Assembly: GCA_035513295.1 (NCBI GenBank)
Contig: DATKCH010000065.1
Span: 1 to 29,260, forward strand
Source: DATHRK01 sp035513295
GTDB lineage: Bacteria > Gemmatimonadota > Gemmatimonadetes > Longimicrobiales > RSA9
Direction: 5' to 3'
Length of the DNA stretch: 29,260 nucleotides
Shown: one piece after another, positions 16,176 through 25,386 of the stretch
How the letters are laid out: the number at the start of each line of letters is the position of its first letter
How positions within the stretch are numbered: the stretch's first letter is position 1
The notes under the pieces: generated by a model
Seen by the model: the letters and a program-made list of their open reading frames with translations, nothing else
The model's database searches: none
Told to the model about the DNA's origin: nothing
Program-made: the position numbers and the translations under genes

Positions 16176-16261
16176 GTCGGGCGCGGCCGTGGCAGGATAC
16201 GCCACCGCCGGCCCGCCGGCCGCCAGCGAGCGGTGGGAACCGCGCCTGCCCCCGCCCGGCA

Positions 16262-17449
16262 TCACGCCGAGGCGCCGACCAGCGCCTGGGCCAACAACCG
16301 GACGCCGTTCGAGAGGTCCTCGTCGGAGGCGGCGAAGGAAAGCCGGGCGTAGCGGTCGTCGCCGAACGCCGCGCCGGGCACCAGCGCCACGCCGGCGCGC
16401 TCGAGCAGGCGCGTGCAGAGGGTCACGGAGTCGGACGCCTCGTCATCGAAGAATCCGTCCACCCGGAAGAAGAGATAGAACGCGCCTTCGGGCTCGTAAT
16501 ACTCGACCCCGGGCAGGTGCTCCGCGAGATCCGCGACGAGGCGGGCCCGGCGGCGGGCGAAGGTGGCGCGAAGCTCCTCGACGCTCCGGTCCTGCGTCTC
16601 GGCGTCGGCGTACGCCGCCAACGCGGCCCACTGCGACACGGTCGCGGCCGACGTCGTGATGTGGGACTGCACCGCCGCCATCTTCCGCGCCAGCTTGACG
16701 GACGAGTGGGTGAAGCCGATACGCCAACCCGTCATCGCGAATGCCTTCGACGCGCCGTTGATGAGGACGACCCGTTCCAGGACCGCCGGGTCCAGATCGA
16801 GCACTCCGGGGGCCCGGTCCGCGACGAAGCAGATGCGCGCGTAGATCTCGTCGCTCAGGATCCAGACGTCCCTCTCGCTCGCCCAGCGCGCGATGGCATC
16901 CAGCTCCTCGAGCCGGCGCACGGTTCCGGTGGGGTTGGACGGCGAGTTGAGGATCAGCCCGCGAACGGCGGGACCGTAGGCGCGCTCCAGCTCCGGCACG
17001 CCGACGCGCCCGTTCGGCCCCGACGCGACCTCGATCGGCTCGGCGCGCGCGAGCCGGACCAGGTACGGATAGCTCGTCCAGTACGGCGTCGGGACGAGCA
17101 CGCGGTCTCCCGGCCCGAACAGCGTGAACGCGGCGTTGAAGAGCGACTGCTTTGCGCCGCTGGACACTACGATTCCCTCCGGCGAGACGGCGGCGGGGTA
17201 CTGCCGGGCCAGGTCCGCCGCGATCGCCCGCCGCAGCTCGGGGATCCCCGCCGCGGGGGCGTAGCGCGTCTTGCCCGCCCGGATCGCTTCGATGCCCGCT
17301 TCGCGGATGTAATCCGGCGTGCCCGAGTCCGGCTGACCCGCGCTGAGGTCGATGACGGGGCGCCCCGCCGCCCGCAGCTGGCCGGCTCGGGCCGCGACGG
17401 CGAGGGTCGCGGAGGGGCGAATCGGTTGGACGTTCTCGCTGAAGTTCAC
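16262..17449 (-). CDS. aspC: Class I aminotransferase, aspartate aminotransferase-like (PLP)
   Basis: A 395-residue PLP enzyme closely following the Thermus-type aspartate aminotransferase (385 residues): IRPSATLAVAARA, DLSAGQPDSGTPDYI, TRYAPAAGIPELR, the NSPSNPTGT loop, SDEIYARI and PLP Lys K235 in GASKAFAMTGWRIGF. The C-terminal substrate Arg is in YARLSFAAS. Expected reaction: transfer of the amino group between aspartate or glutamate and 2-oxo acids, possibly with prephenate or other substrates. GTG at 17449 gives the family start VNFSENVQPIRPS; there is no strong ribosome site, and a GTG eight codons upstream is possible. Its stop overlaps a possible ATG of the amidohydrolase, so the two are probably one operon. 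The gene is divergent from the small unknown gene at 17604, across a 154-bp space in which I see no clear promoter. Confidence 0.9.
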   Translation of the reverse strand: MNFSENVQPIRPSATLAVAARAGQLRAAGRPVIDLSAGQPDSGTPDYIREAGIEAIRAGKTRYAPAAGIPELRRAIAADLARQYPAAVSPEGIVVSSGAKQSLFNAAFTLFGPGDRVLVPTPYWTSYPYLVRLARAEPIEVASGPNGRVGVPELERAYGPAVRGLILNSPSNPTGTVRRLEELDAIARWASERDVWILSDEIYARICFVADRAPGVLDLDPAVLERVVLINGASKAFAMTGWRIGFTHSSVKLARKMAAVQSHITTSAATVSQWAALAAYADAETQDRSVEELRATFARRRARLVADLAEHLPGVEYYEPEGAFYLFFRVDGFFDDEASDSVTLCTRLLERAGVALVPGAAFGDDRYARLSFAASDEDLSNGVRLLAQALVGASA

Positions 17450-17603
17450 GCCGAGAATATGCCCGGAGGCCACCGCCCACGACAGGGCCCGCCGGGTTGC
17501 CGCGCCCGTCCCTGCCGGAGAGATTGCCGCACCCCTGGCGAGCACCCGACGGTCGCATCCAACGCGGGGCGACACGAGATCGAAACGAACGCCACTTCGA
17601 GAC

Positions 17604-17888
17604 ATGGCCGCATACGAACGCATCACGGCGCTGCCCGCGGACGCCGTCCTGACGACGGCGGAGGAGTTCCTCACGGGTAGGATCCCGCTGGGCCGCACCG
17701 GGCGGAGCGATCACTCCGTCACCCTCTCTGGAGGAGACGGCACCGTGTGGATCGACGTACACCCGCACGGCCTCTCGTCCGTCGTGGAGGCGCGCACCGA
17801 CCAGCTCCGAACCTCGCGGATCGACATCGAGACACAGCATTTCCTGAACGAATTGCCCTACGAGCCGGGCGATCGGGCGGGCGCGTAG
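17604..17888 (+). CDS. Small conserved-looking protein of unknown function
   Basis: A 94-residue protein beginning MAAYERITALPADAVLTTAEEFL, with an alternating beta-strand pattern (HSVTLSGGDGTVWIDVHPHG) and a helical C-terminus. It has no signal peptide, membrane segment or motif I recognise, and looks like a single alpha/beta domain. The frame continues upstream to 17352, but this ATG removes a stretch antisense to the aminotransferase. It ends three bases before the DEAD-box-like gene, so it is almost certainly the first gene of that operon and may work with an RNA-binding protein. Confidence 0.72.
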   Translation: MAAYERITALPADAVLTTAEEFLTGRIPLGRTGRSDHSVTLSGGDGTVWIDVHPHGLSSVVEARTDQLRTSRIDIETQHFLNELPYEPGDRAGA

Positions 17889-17891
17889 CTC

Positions 17892-19523
17892 ATGACCTAC
17901 TTCGGGGCCATCGAGCTCCGCGACGAGCTCGCGGATGCCGTTCGCGCGAACGGCTGGGACGCGCCCACTTCGCTGCAGGAGGCCGCGTTCGCGATCCTGC
18001 GGCGCGGCGGCAACGCGCTGCTGCGGGGTTCGCCCGGTTCGGGCCTGGTCGGGGCCTACGGCCTGCCGCTTCTGGACGGTCTAATCGAGGTCGCCGCGGG
18101 AGACTCCGCGTCGGAGGCGGGCACGCCGGGATCCGTCGAGCGCGCCGACTCCCTTCCACGCATCCTCGTCCTGACCGCCACCCCGGACCGCGCCGAGCAC
18201 GTGGCGCGCGCGCTGTCTCGTCTGGGGTCGCCGGCCGGTGTGCGCGTGGCGGCGCTGGCGCCGGGCTGGTCCGATCCGGCCGCCGCCGCGGTCGTAGTCG
18301 CGGACGCCGGCTCCGCCGCCGCGGCGCTGGGGCGTTCGCGGCTGAAGCTCGATGCCGTTTCGGCCCTGGTGGTCGAGGGCGTCCAGGCGATGGCGGACGG
18401 GCTGGCGGACGCCCTGGAGGGAGTCGTGGCCGCCCTGCCGGCGGCCGCGCAGCGCGTCGTCACATCGGCGGACGAGGGCCAGGCGGCGCGCGACCTGGGC
18501 GAGCGTCTCGCTCCGAAGGCGATCGGGATTCCACCGCGATCCGAGCTGGAGCCCACCGGGGATCCCGCCGTCACCGTCCTGTACGCGGTGCTCCCCGAAG
18601 CGCAGCGGCCGGCGGCGCTGGCGCGGCTCGTGGCGGACGCCCCCGCCGGCGTCGTCGCGCATTGCCGCAGCGCGGCCCGGGCCGCAGGGGTCGCGTCGGC
18701 GCTGCGAGCGCGGGGCTTTCCGTCGGAGGTGGCCGGGGCGAGCGTCCGCGTGCGCGCGCAACGAGCCGGCGCCGATGACGCCCCCGCGGATGGCGCGGCC
18801 GGCGACGCGTCGGCGCCGGTGCAGGCGAGCTACGACGCGCCTCCCGATCCGGCGACCTTCGCGGAGCGCCACTCCCACGGCGGCATGGCGTTCCTCGCCG
18901 CGCGCGAGCTGGCGCACGCTCAACGCGCCGCGGCGGCGGCGGGGATGAAACTGGCGCCGGCCCCCGCGGACGCGGCCGCTTCCGTCGAGGGCGAGCTCGG
19001 TGCGTTTCGGGAGCGGGTGGAGCGCGCGCTGCGCGAGGAGGACATCGCCGCCCAGACGCTCGTTCTGGCGCCGCTCGTCGAGGAACACGGCGCGTTGCCC
19101 GTGGCCGCGGCGTTGAGCGCGCTCGCGCGGGCGCGGGCCTCGACACCCCCCTTACGGCCCGATACGGCAGGCCGGCGGGAAGCTCGGCCCGTCGTCGCGG
19201 CCGGGACCGCCGGGGCGGCCCCCGCGCCCGCGGCGACCCCCGCTTTCACGCGCCTCTTCATCAGCGTCGGGAAGAAGGACGGGGCGGGTCCGGGCGACAT
19301 CGTCGGGGCCATCGCGGGCGAGACCGGCGTCGCGGGCGAGCGGATCGGGCGCATCGAGCTGGCGGAGACGCACGCGATCGCCGAGGTGGCGACCGAAGAC
19401 GCCAGGCGCGTGATCGACGCGCTGAACGGGACGACGATCCGCGGCCGGGCGGTGCGCGTGGACTTCGACCGGCCGCGCCGGGCCCGCCCCGATCGGCGCG
19501 CGCGCGGGCCGCGGCCGGGATGA
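17892..19523 (+). CDS. Degenerate DEAD-box helicase-like protein with C-terminal DbpA RNA-binding domain
   Basis: A 543-residue protein with the layout of a DbpA-type RNA helicase but without its ATPase motifs. The Q-motif region is kept (PTSLQEAA, Q29). The Walker A position reads GSPGSGLVGAY (46-56), so the Lys and Thr of GSGKT are L52 and V53. The DEAD position (162-165) reads EGVQ in LVVEGVQ. The SAT motif looks like TSAD, and the HRxGRxxR motif near 326-331 is RHSHGG within YDAPPDPATFAERHSHGG. The two RecA-like folds are still traceable. An Ala-rich linker leads to the DbpA RNA-binding domain at about 452-530 (FTRLFISVGKKDG, then GRAVRVDFDRP), which is well kept, with a basic tail. It probably binds RNA, perhaps rRNA, without unwinding it. 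It overlaps the kinase gene by ATGA. Confidence 0.85.
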   Translation: MTYFGAIELRDELADAVRANGWDAPTSLQEAAFAILRRGGNALLRGSPGSGLVGAYGLPLLDGLIEVAAGDSASEAGTPGSVERADSLPRILVLTATPDRAEHVARALSRLGSPAGVRVAALAPGWSDPAAAAVVVADAGSAAAALGRSRLKLDAVSALVVEGVQAMADGLADALEGVVAALPAAAQRVVTSADEGQAARDLGERLAPKAIGIPPRSELEPTGDPAVTVLYAVLPEAQRPAALARLVADAPAGVVAHCRSAARAAGVASALRARGFPSEVAGASVRVRAQRAGADDAPADGAAGDASAPVQASYDAPPDPATFAERHSHGGMAFLAARELAHAQRAAAAAGMKLAPAPADAAASVEGELGAFRERVERALREEDIAAQTLVLAPLVEEHGALPVAAALSALARARASTPPLRPDTAGRREARPVVAAGTAGAAPAPAATPAFTRLFISVGKKDGAGPGDIVGAIAGETGVAGERIGRIELAETHAIAEVATEDARRVIDALNGTTIRGRAVRVDFDRPRRARPDRRARGPRPG

Positions 19524-20944
19524 GCGCGGAGACCACCCCCTCGGCGGAGGAATCCGGCAGCGCACCCCCGAGCGCGGGCCCTTCGCCTCCACCGCCGTCC
19601 GAGATGGAGATCGCGAGCGAGCTCGCGCACGCGTTCCTGACCGCCAGCCAGCCGCTGGAGGTCTACCGGCTCGCGCTGGCGCGGGTGACGCCGCTCGTCG
19701 GGGCGCAGTTCAGCTCGGTCTTCCTGCGCGACCCGGCGGACCGGGGCCTCCTGAAGCTCTCGTGCGCGCACAACTGGCCCCAGTCCGCCGCGATGTTCCT
19801 CGGCCAGATGCGCGTCCGGGTCGGGCGCGGTCCGACGGGAAGCGCGGTGGCCGACGCGCGCGCGGTGGAAGTGGAGGACGTGTTCTCCGACCCGGGCCTG
19901 CGGGAATGGTGGGAGCCCGCCCGGGAGCTGGGCTTCACGTCCATGATCTGCCTCCCGCTGGAGGTGCGCGGGCGGTCCGAAGGCGCCCTGAGCTTCTATT
20001 TCGCCAGGGCCCACCAGTTCGGCGACGACGAACGGCGACTGCTCGGACTCATCGCCACGCAACTCGCCGCGACCGCGGAGAAGGCGCACCTGATCGAGGA
20101 CCTCCGCGGCGCCAATCAGGTCTTGCGGCACCAGAACGAGGAGCTGGGGCGGAAGGTCCGGGACGCGAACGCGTCGCGCCAGCTCAAAAACGAGTTCCTG
20201 GCGAACATCAGCCACGAGCTGCGCACCCCGCTGACGGCGATCCTGGGATATACCTACCTGCTCAAGTCGGCCAGCGCGGGCGACCTGAGCGAGAAACAGA
20301 CCGCGGCGGTGAACAAGATCGACCGGTCCGCCGGAATCCTGCTGAGGCTCATCGGGGACCTGCTGGAGCTGTCGCAGTTGAAGCTCGGCCGGGTGCCCGT
20401 GAGCTGGCGCCTGGCGAACGCGGCGGAGATCGCGAGGCGCGCGATCGCGGCGGTCGAGGCCGAGACACAGGCCGTGGAGTTCCGGTTCCTGGAACCGTCG
20501 GAAGCCGTGCTGGTCCAGACCGATCCGGACAAGGCGCAGAAGGTCCTGGAAAACCTGCTCTCCAACGCGTTCAAGTTCACGCCCGAGGGATCCGTCACGC
20601 TCACGCTGCGTGTCACGGAGGATCGAGGCGGCGCGTTGGGGGAGGGCGCGGAGGCCGACATCCGGCCGCCGCCGTCCCGGTGGGTGGAGTGGGAGGTGGC
20701 CGACACGGGGATCGGCGTTCCGGCAGAAAAGCTGAGCACGATCTTCGACGAGTTCCGCCAGGTGGACGGCAGCTCCACGCGGCTGTACGGCGGGACGGGC
20801 CTCGGACTGGCGCTGTGCCTGCGCATCGCCCGCCTGTTGAGCGGCGAAGTGATCGTGGACAGCACCTCCGGCGAGGGATCCCGCTTCACGCTCCGGCTGC
20901 CCGCCGAAGGGCTCCCCGCGCCGGCGGCGGCGCGCGTGGAATGA
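19520..20944 (+). CDS. GAF-domain sensor histidine kinase
   Basis: A 474-residue cytoplasmic histidine kinase. A Pro-rich N-terminus leads to a GAF sensor domain at about 30-180 (SSVFLRDPADRGLL, TSMICLPLEVRGRSEGALSFYF), a coiled-coil helix (NQVLRHQNEELGRKVRDANAS), HisKA with phospho-acceptor H232 in NISHELRTPL, and HATPase_c with the N box at N349 (LLSNAFKFTPEG), G1 DTGIGV, the F box region and G2 GGTGLGLAL. No membrane segment and no receiver domain are present, so the signal is probably a small internal ligand or redox state and the response regulator is elsewhere. The start ATG overlaps the stop of the helicase-like gene (ATGA), so translation is coupled. Confidence 0.95.
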   Translation: MSAETTPSAEESGSAPPSAGPSPPPPSEMEIASELAHAFLTASQPLEVYRLALARVTPLVGAQFSSVFLRDPADRGLLKLSCAHNWPQSAAMFLGQMRVRVGRGPTGSAVADARAVEVEDVFSDPGLREWWEPARELGFTSMICLPLEVRGRSEGALSFYFARAHQFGDDERRLLGLIATQLAATAEKAHLIEDLRGANQVLRHQNEELGRKVRDANASRQLKNEFLANISHELRTPLTAILGYTYLLKSASAGDLSEKQTAAVNKIDRSAGILLRLIGDLLELSQLKLGRVPVSWRLANAAEIARRAIAAVEAETQAVEFRFLEPSEAVLVQTDPDKAQKVLENLLSNAFKFTPEGSVTLTLRVTEDRGGALGEGAEADIRPPPSRWVEWEVADTGIGVPAEKLSTIFDEFRQVDGSSTRLYGGTGLGLALCLRIARLLSGEVIVDSTSGEGSRFTLRLPAEGLPAPAAARVE

Positions 20945-21124
20945 CCCGCGTGCCGCCACGGCAGCACGGCGTTCCGGGGAGAGGCGTACCGCGGCGGCGC
21001 GGGGGATCGGGGCGCGCCTCGCGCGAAATGGATGCGCCCCCGTAGGTTAGGCGGTCGCGCAACAAGGACCTCCGCCCCCCCCCGCCGCCCGCGGCGGCAG
21101 CACGAGTCTCGAACCAACGACGCC
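20945..21124. other. Intergenic region with nine-C run and small hairpin; possible boundary
   Basis: The 180 bp between the kinase and the POT transporter hold CGTAGGTT at 21041-21048, nine C at 21075-21083 and a perfect 6-bp hairpin (CCGCCG, CCCG, CGGCGG) at 21082-21097. The C run is 41 bases before the transporter ATG. Gene style and intergenic composition change across this space. I see no terminator for the kinase operon and no clear ribosome site for the transporter. Confidence 0.4.
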
Positions 21125-22666
<1,542 letters not shown>

Positions 22667-22679
22667 AGGACTCTTGAAA

Positions 22680-22774
22680 CGTAGATGGTAAATCGTAAAT
22701 AGCATCGATCATCGGCTCTCGAATCGCCGATCGATGGACCGATAAACGATGCCTTCTACGATTTACCATTTACG
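22680..22774. repeat. AT-rich long inverted repeat, copy 1 (convergent 3' ends)
   Basis: A 28-base arm at 22680-22707, starting CGTAGATGGTAAATCGTAAA, pairs with 22747-22774 at 24 of 28 positions. The 39-base centre contains further complementary steps (ATCGGC, GCCGAT). The left arm starts 13 bases after the POT stop, and the right arm contains the TAA stop of the facing symporter gene (22770-22772). The left arm is nearly identical to that of the copy at 26202. It may serve as a bidirectional terminator or 3' mRNA stabiliser. Confidence 0.85.
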
Positions 22775-24110
22775 TGTCCGAAATCCCGAACGAGAACGCC
22801 GTCATCGCCGACACCGACAGCAGGAGCGCGGGAAAGATCGCCGGGATGGCGGGCTGGAAGGCCTGCACGGCCACCGTGGCCGCCATCCCGGCGAGCATGC
22901 CCGCCACGGCTCCCCTCGCCGTGATCCGCGGCCAGAAGAACGCCGCCATCAGCGGCGGCGTGATCACCGCGCCGTACATCGTGAACGCCCACAACGCCAT
23001 CGCCAGGATTTCCGGAAAGAGCTGGACCAGCGCCAGCCCGGCGATGCCGAGCGACGCGATCGCGTAGCGCGCAGGCCACACCGCGCGATCGCCCTCCAGA
23101 CCGGCGGCGACGCCGGGCGCGAGCTCGTGCACGGCGCACGTCGCCGCCGCCAGCAGAAACGTCGTCGCGGCCGAGAGGATGATGGCGGTCGCGCCCCACA
23201 GCAGCAACAGACCGGGCAGCGCGGGCAGCACCTCGAGTGCCACGTGCAGCACGATCGTGTCGGCTGCGTCGAGCATCGGCACGGCGGCGCTGCCCAGCAC
23301 CGCGACCGCAATGACGAGCACGTCGACGGCGATCATGGCCGCCAGCCACATCCCGACGGCGCGGCGCGCGCCGCCCTCGTCGCGCGCGGCCGCCAGCTTC
23401 TGATACATGCCGGCGTCGCCGAGGAGCAGCACGAGCACCGGCACGAAGAGCGCGACGGCCGTGACGGGGTTGATGGTGCCGAAGACCGTCAGCTGTTCGG
23501 CCCGCACGCGCGCGAAGCCCGCGCCGTCGAGGCCCGCGAGGTACGCGGCCGCGGTGCCGAATCCCGCGATGACCGCCGCGGCGTTGACCGTGTCGGCCCA
23601 CGCCACCGACCGGAGGCCCGCCACGGCGGCCAGACCGATGCACGTCAGCGCCGTGACGAGCGTGCCCGTGCCGGGCTCGACGCCGGCCACGAACGCCAGC
23701 AGCCGTCCGCCGGCCGCGAACTGGAATGCCGCAATCGCCGTGTAGGCGACGACGATGGTGATGGCCGAGAGGAGGCGGGCCGGGCGTCCGTAGTGCACCT
23801 GGAAGATGGCCGGCACGGTCAGCTGCGTGAGCGCCCGTACACGCGGCGCAAGGTGCCACACGACGGCGATGCCGGCCCACGCGCCGGCCGACAGCCAGAG
23901 CGCGGCGACGCCGACGCGATAGCCCAGACCGGCGCCGGCGAACAGGCTGCCCGCGCCAATCCACGCCGCCAGCAGCGTCGAGGCCAGTACCGGCGCCGGC
24001 AGCGCCCGGCCGGCGGCGAAGAACGCCTCGCCGGTCTGCGTGCGGTGCAGCTGCCGGACGGCAACGACCGCCAGGACGCACAAATAGATGAGAACGCCCG
24101 CGATCATCAT
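22770..24110 (-). CDS. Sodium:solute symporter (SSS) family protein
   Basis: A 446-residue inner-membrane protein with about 12-13 hydrophobic helices. Family landmarks are the FFAAGRALPAPVLASTLLAAWIGAG region of helices 1-2, AVAGLRSVAWADTVNA (the GLxAVxWTD-like step), GDAGMYQKLAAARDEGGARRAVG and LSAATTFLLAAATCAVHEL, the sodium-site helix. Length is slightly short of the usual 480-550. The substrate is not evident; proline, pantothenate and acetate carriers share these motifs. The ATG at 24110 begins the first helix; the open frame continues to 24662 only as antisense to the phosphoesterase. AGGCGG lies close upstream. Its TAA stop is part of the AT-rich hairpin arm, and its upstream region is a tandem array. 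Confidence 0.9.
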   Translation of the reverse strand: MMIAGVLIYLCVLAVVAVRQLHRTQTGEAFFAAGRALPAPVLASTLLAAWIGAGSLFAGAGLGYRVGVAALWLSAGAWAGIAVVWHLAPRVRALTQLTVPAIFQVHYGRPARLLSAITIVVAYTAIAAFQFAAGGRLLAFVAGVEPGTGTLVTALTCIGLAAVAGLRSVAWADTVNAAAVIAGFGTAAAYLAGLDGAGFARVRAEQLTVFGTINPVTAVALFVPVLVLLLGDAGMYQKLAAARDEGGARRAVGMWLAAMIAVDVLVIAVAVLGSAAVPMLDAADTIVLHVALEVLPALPGLLLLWGATAIILSAATTFLLAAATCAVHELAPGVAAGLEGDRAVWPARYAIASLGIAGLALVQLFPEILAMALWAFTMYGAVITPPLMAAFFWPRITARGAVAGMLAGMAATVAVQAFQPAIPAIFPALLLSVSAMTAFSFGISDT

Positions 24111-24116
24111 GTCCGC

Positions 24117-24173
24117 CTGTATTCTCCCGCCTGTATTCTCCTTCTGTATTCCGCGTTCTGTATTCTGTATTCT
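24117..24173. repeat. Tandem CTGTATTCT array between divergent genes
   Basis: Five copies of CTGTATTC(T) start at 24117, 24131, 24144, 24158 and 24165; the last two overlap by two bases. They fill nearly all of the 69 bp between the divergent start codons at 24110 and 24180, so any promoter of either gene must lie in or across the array. Each unit contains TATTCT, a possible -10 on the plus strand; the last is six bases before the GTG at 24180. Confidence 0.8.
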
Positions 24174-24179
24174 TCGTAA

Positions 24180-24821
24180 GTGCCCCTGAAGGAGTACCAC
24201 CGCAAGCGCGACTTCACGAAGTCGCCCGAGCCGGTCGGGGACGAGCAGAAGGACCGGACGAAGCGCAAGGACAAGGCGCGGTTCTTCTGCGTGCAGAAGC
24301 ACCTCGCCAGCCAGCTGCACTACGACTTCCGCCTCGAGCACGACGGCGTGCTGCTGTCGTGGGCAGTGCCGAAAGGGCCGTCGCTCGATCCGAAGACGAA
24401 GCGGCTCGCGATGCACGTCGAGGATCACCCGATCGCCTACGGCACGTTCGAAGGGGTCATCCCCTCCGGCTACGGCGCCGGCATCGTCATGCTCTGGGAC
24501 GTCGGCACGTGGGAGCCGGAGGTCGACGACATCGACGCGGCGCTGAAGAAGGGAGACCTGAAGTTCACGCTCGACGGCTACAAGCTGAAAGGCTCGTGGG
24601 TGCTCGTGCGGACGCGCGGCTGGGAAGAGGGAAAAGGACGAAGCTGGCTGCTGATCAAGCACAGGGACGAGTGGTCCGGCGACCTCGACATCACGGAGTT
24701 CGCGCCGAAGAGCGTCAAGAGCGAGGGCGATCTCGAAGACATCCTGGCCGCCGAGACGACAGACGGAAGACCGAAGAAGAAAGACGGAAGACGGAAGAAG
24801 GCAGGAAAGAAGAAGCGATGA
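24180..24821 (+). CDS. Stand-alone LigD-type 3'-phosphoesterase
   Basis: A 213-residue protein equal to the phosphoesterase module of bacterial LigD, which trims 3'-terminal ribonucleotides and phosphates during non-homologous end joining. Active-site residues line up with the Pseudomonas module: H41, H47, D49, R51 and E53 in QKHLASQLHYDFRLE, then SWAVPKGPSLDP, H83 in HVEDHP and GYGAGIVMLWD. A Lys/Arg-rich tail, encoded by repetitive GACGGAAGA sequence, ends the protein and may bind DNA. No ligase, polymerase or Ku gene is in the window. GTG at 24180 gives the family start PLKEYHRKRDF; no ribosome site is seen, but TATTCT six bases upstream allows a leaderless start. It overlaps the next gene by ATGA. 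Confidence 0.93.
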   Translation: MPLKEYHRKRDFTKSPEPVGDEQKDRTKRKDKARFFCVQKHLASQLHYDFRLEHDGVLLSWAVPKGPSLDPKTKRLAMHVEDHPIAYGTFEGVIPSGYGAGIVMLWDVGTWEPEVDDIDAALKKGDLKFTLDGYKLKGSWVLVRTRGWEEGKGRSWLLIKHRDEWSGDLDITEFAPKSVKSEGDLEDILAAETTDGRPKKKDGRRKKAGKKKR

Positions 24822-25375
24822 ACAAGGAAGATTGCATTCTGTTTTCAGGCGGGGCGGCCGGCGCCGAGCAGGCGTTCGGCGAGGCGGCCGAGCGGCATGG
24901 CATCGAAGAGGTCAACTTCAGCTTCGACGGCCACAACATCCTCCGCACGCGCGGGCTGCGCGTGCTCAATCACGAAGAACTCGCGTCGGGCGACGTCAGC
25001 CTCGAGTACGTCGGCCGCCTGATGAACCGCCGCTACACCGAAGACGCGCCGACGATCCGGAAGATCCTGCAGACGATCTGGTACCAGGTCAACCACGGGC
25101 AGGAGATCTACGTCGTCGGCACGATTCAGGACGACGGCACGGTGCGCGGCGGCACGGGCTGGGGCGCGGAGTTCGCGAAGATCTGCAACAAGCCCCTGCA
25201 CGTCTTCGACCAGGCGCAGGACGCCTGGTTCAGGTGGACCGAGACGTCGTGGAAGAGGCTGGCGGCCGCCGACGACCCCGTCATCACGCACGTCCATGTC
25301 ACGGGCACGGGCACGCGGCTCCTGCAGCCCAACGGGCGGCGGGCGATCGAAGAGTTGTTCGGCAGGTCATTCTGA
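24818..25375 (+). CDS. SLOG/LOG-like protein of unknown function
   Basis: A 185-residue cytoplasmic protein. It opens with CILFSGGAAGAEQAFGEAAERHG, a Rossmann-like glycine loop (residues 10-17) like those of the SLOG superfamily (DprA, LOG, YpsA-like nucleotide-binding proteins). Later come IYVVGTIQDDGTVRGGTGWG, a second glycine-rich loop, and FRWTETSWKRL and HVTGTGTRLLQPNGRRAIEELF at the C-terminus. I recognise the fold type but no specific function; base or nucleotide-sugar binding is an inference. Its start overlaps the phosphoesterase stop, so the two are translated together, and a role beside DNA-end processing is worth considering. The frame upstream to 24359 is antisense-free shadow and was discarded. 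Confidence 0.75.
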   Translation: MNKEDCILFSGGAAGAEQAFGEAAERHGIEEVNFSFDGHNILRTRGLRVLNHEELASGDVSLEYVGRLMNRRYTEDAPTIRKILQTIWYQVNHGQEIYVVGTIQDDGTVRGGTGWGAEFAKICNKPLHVFDQAQDAWFRWTETSWKRLAAADDPVITHVHVTGTGTRLLQPNGRRAIEELFGRSF

Positions 25376-25386
25376 AGGAGATCGCC

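Noticed and set aside
22749..24179. A 476-codon plus-strand frame antisense to the SSS symporter.
   Set aside because: It is Arg/His/Gly-rich without domains, while the minus strand encodes a clear transporter with membrane helices.
24769..24817. GACGGAAGA-type direct repeats at the end of the phosphoesterase gene as a repeat array.
   Set aside because: They are short, imperfect and encode the Lys/Arg-rich tail, so codon and amino acid bias are sufficient.
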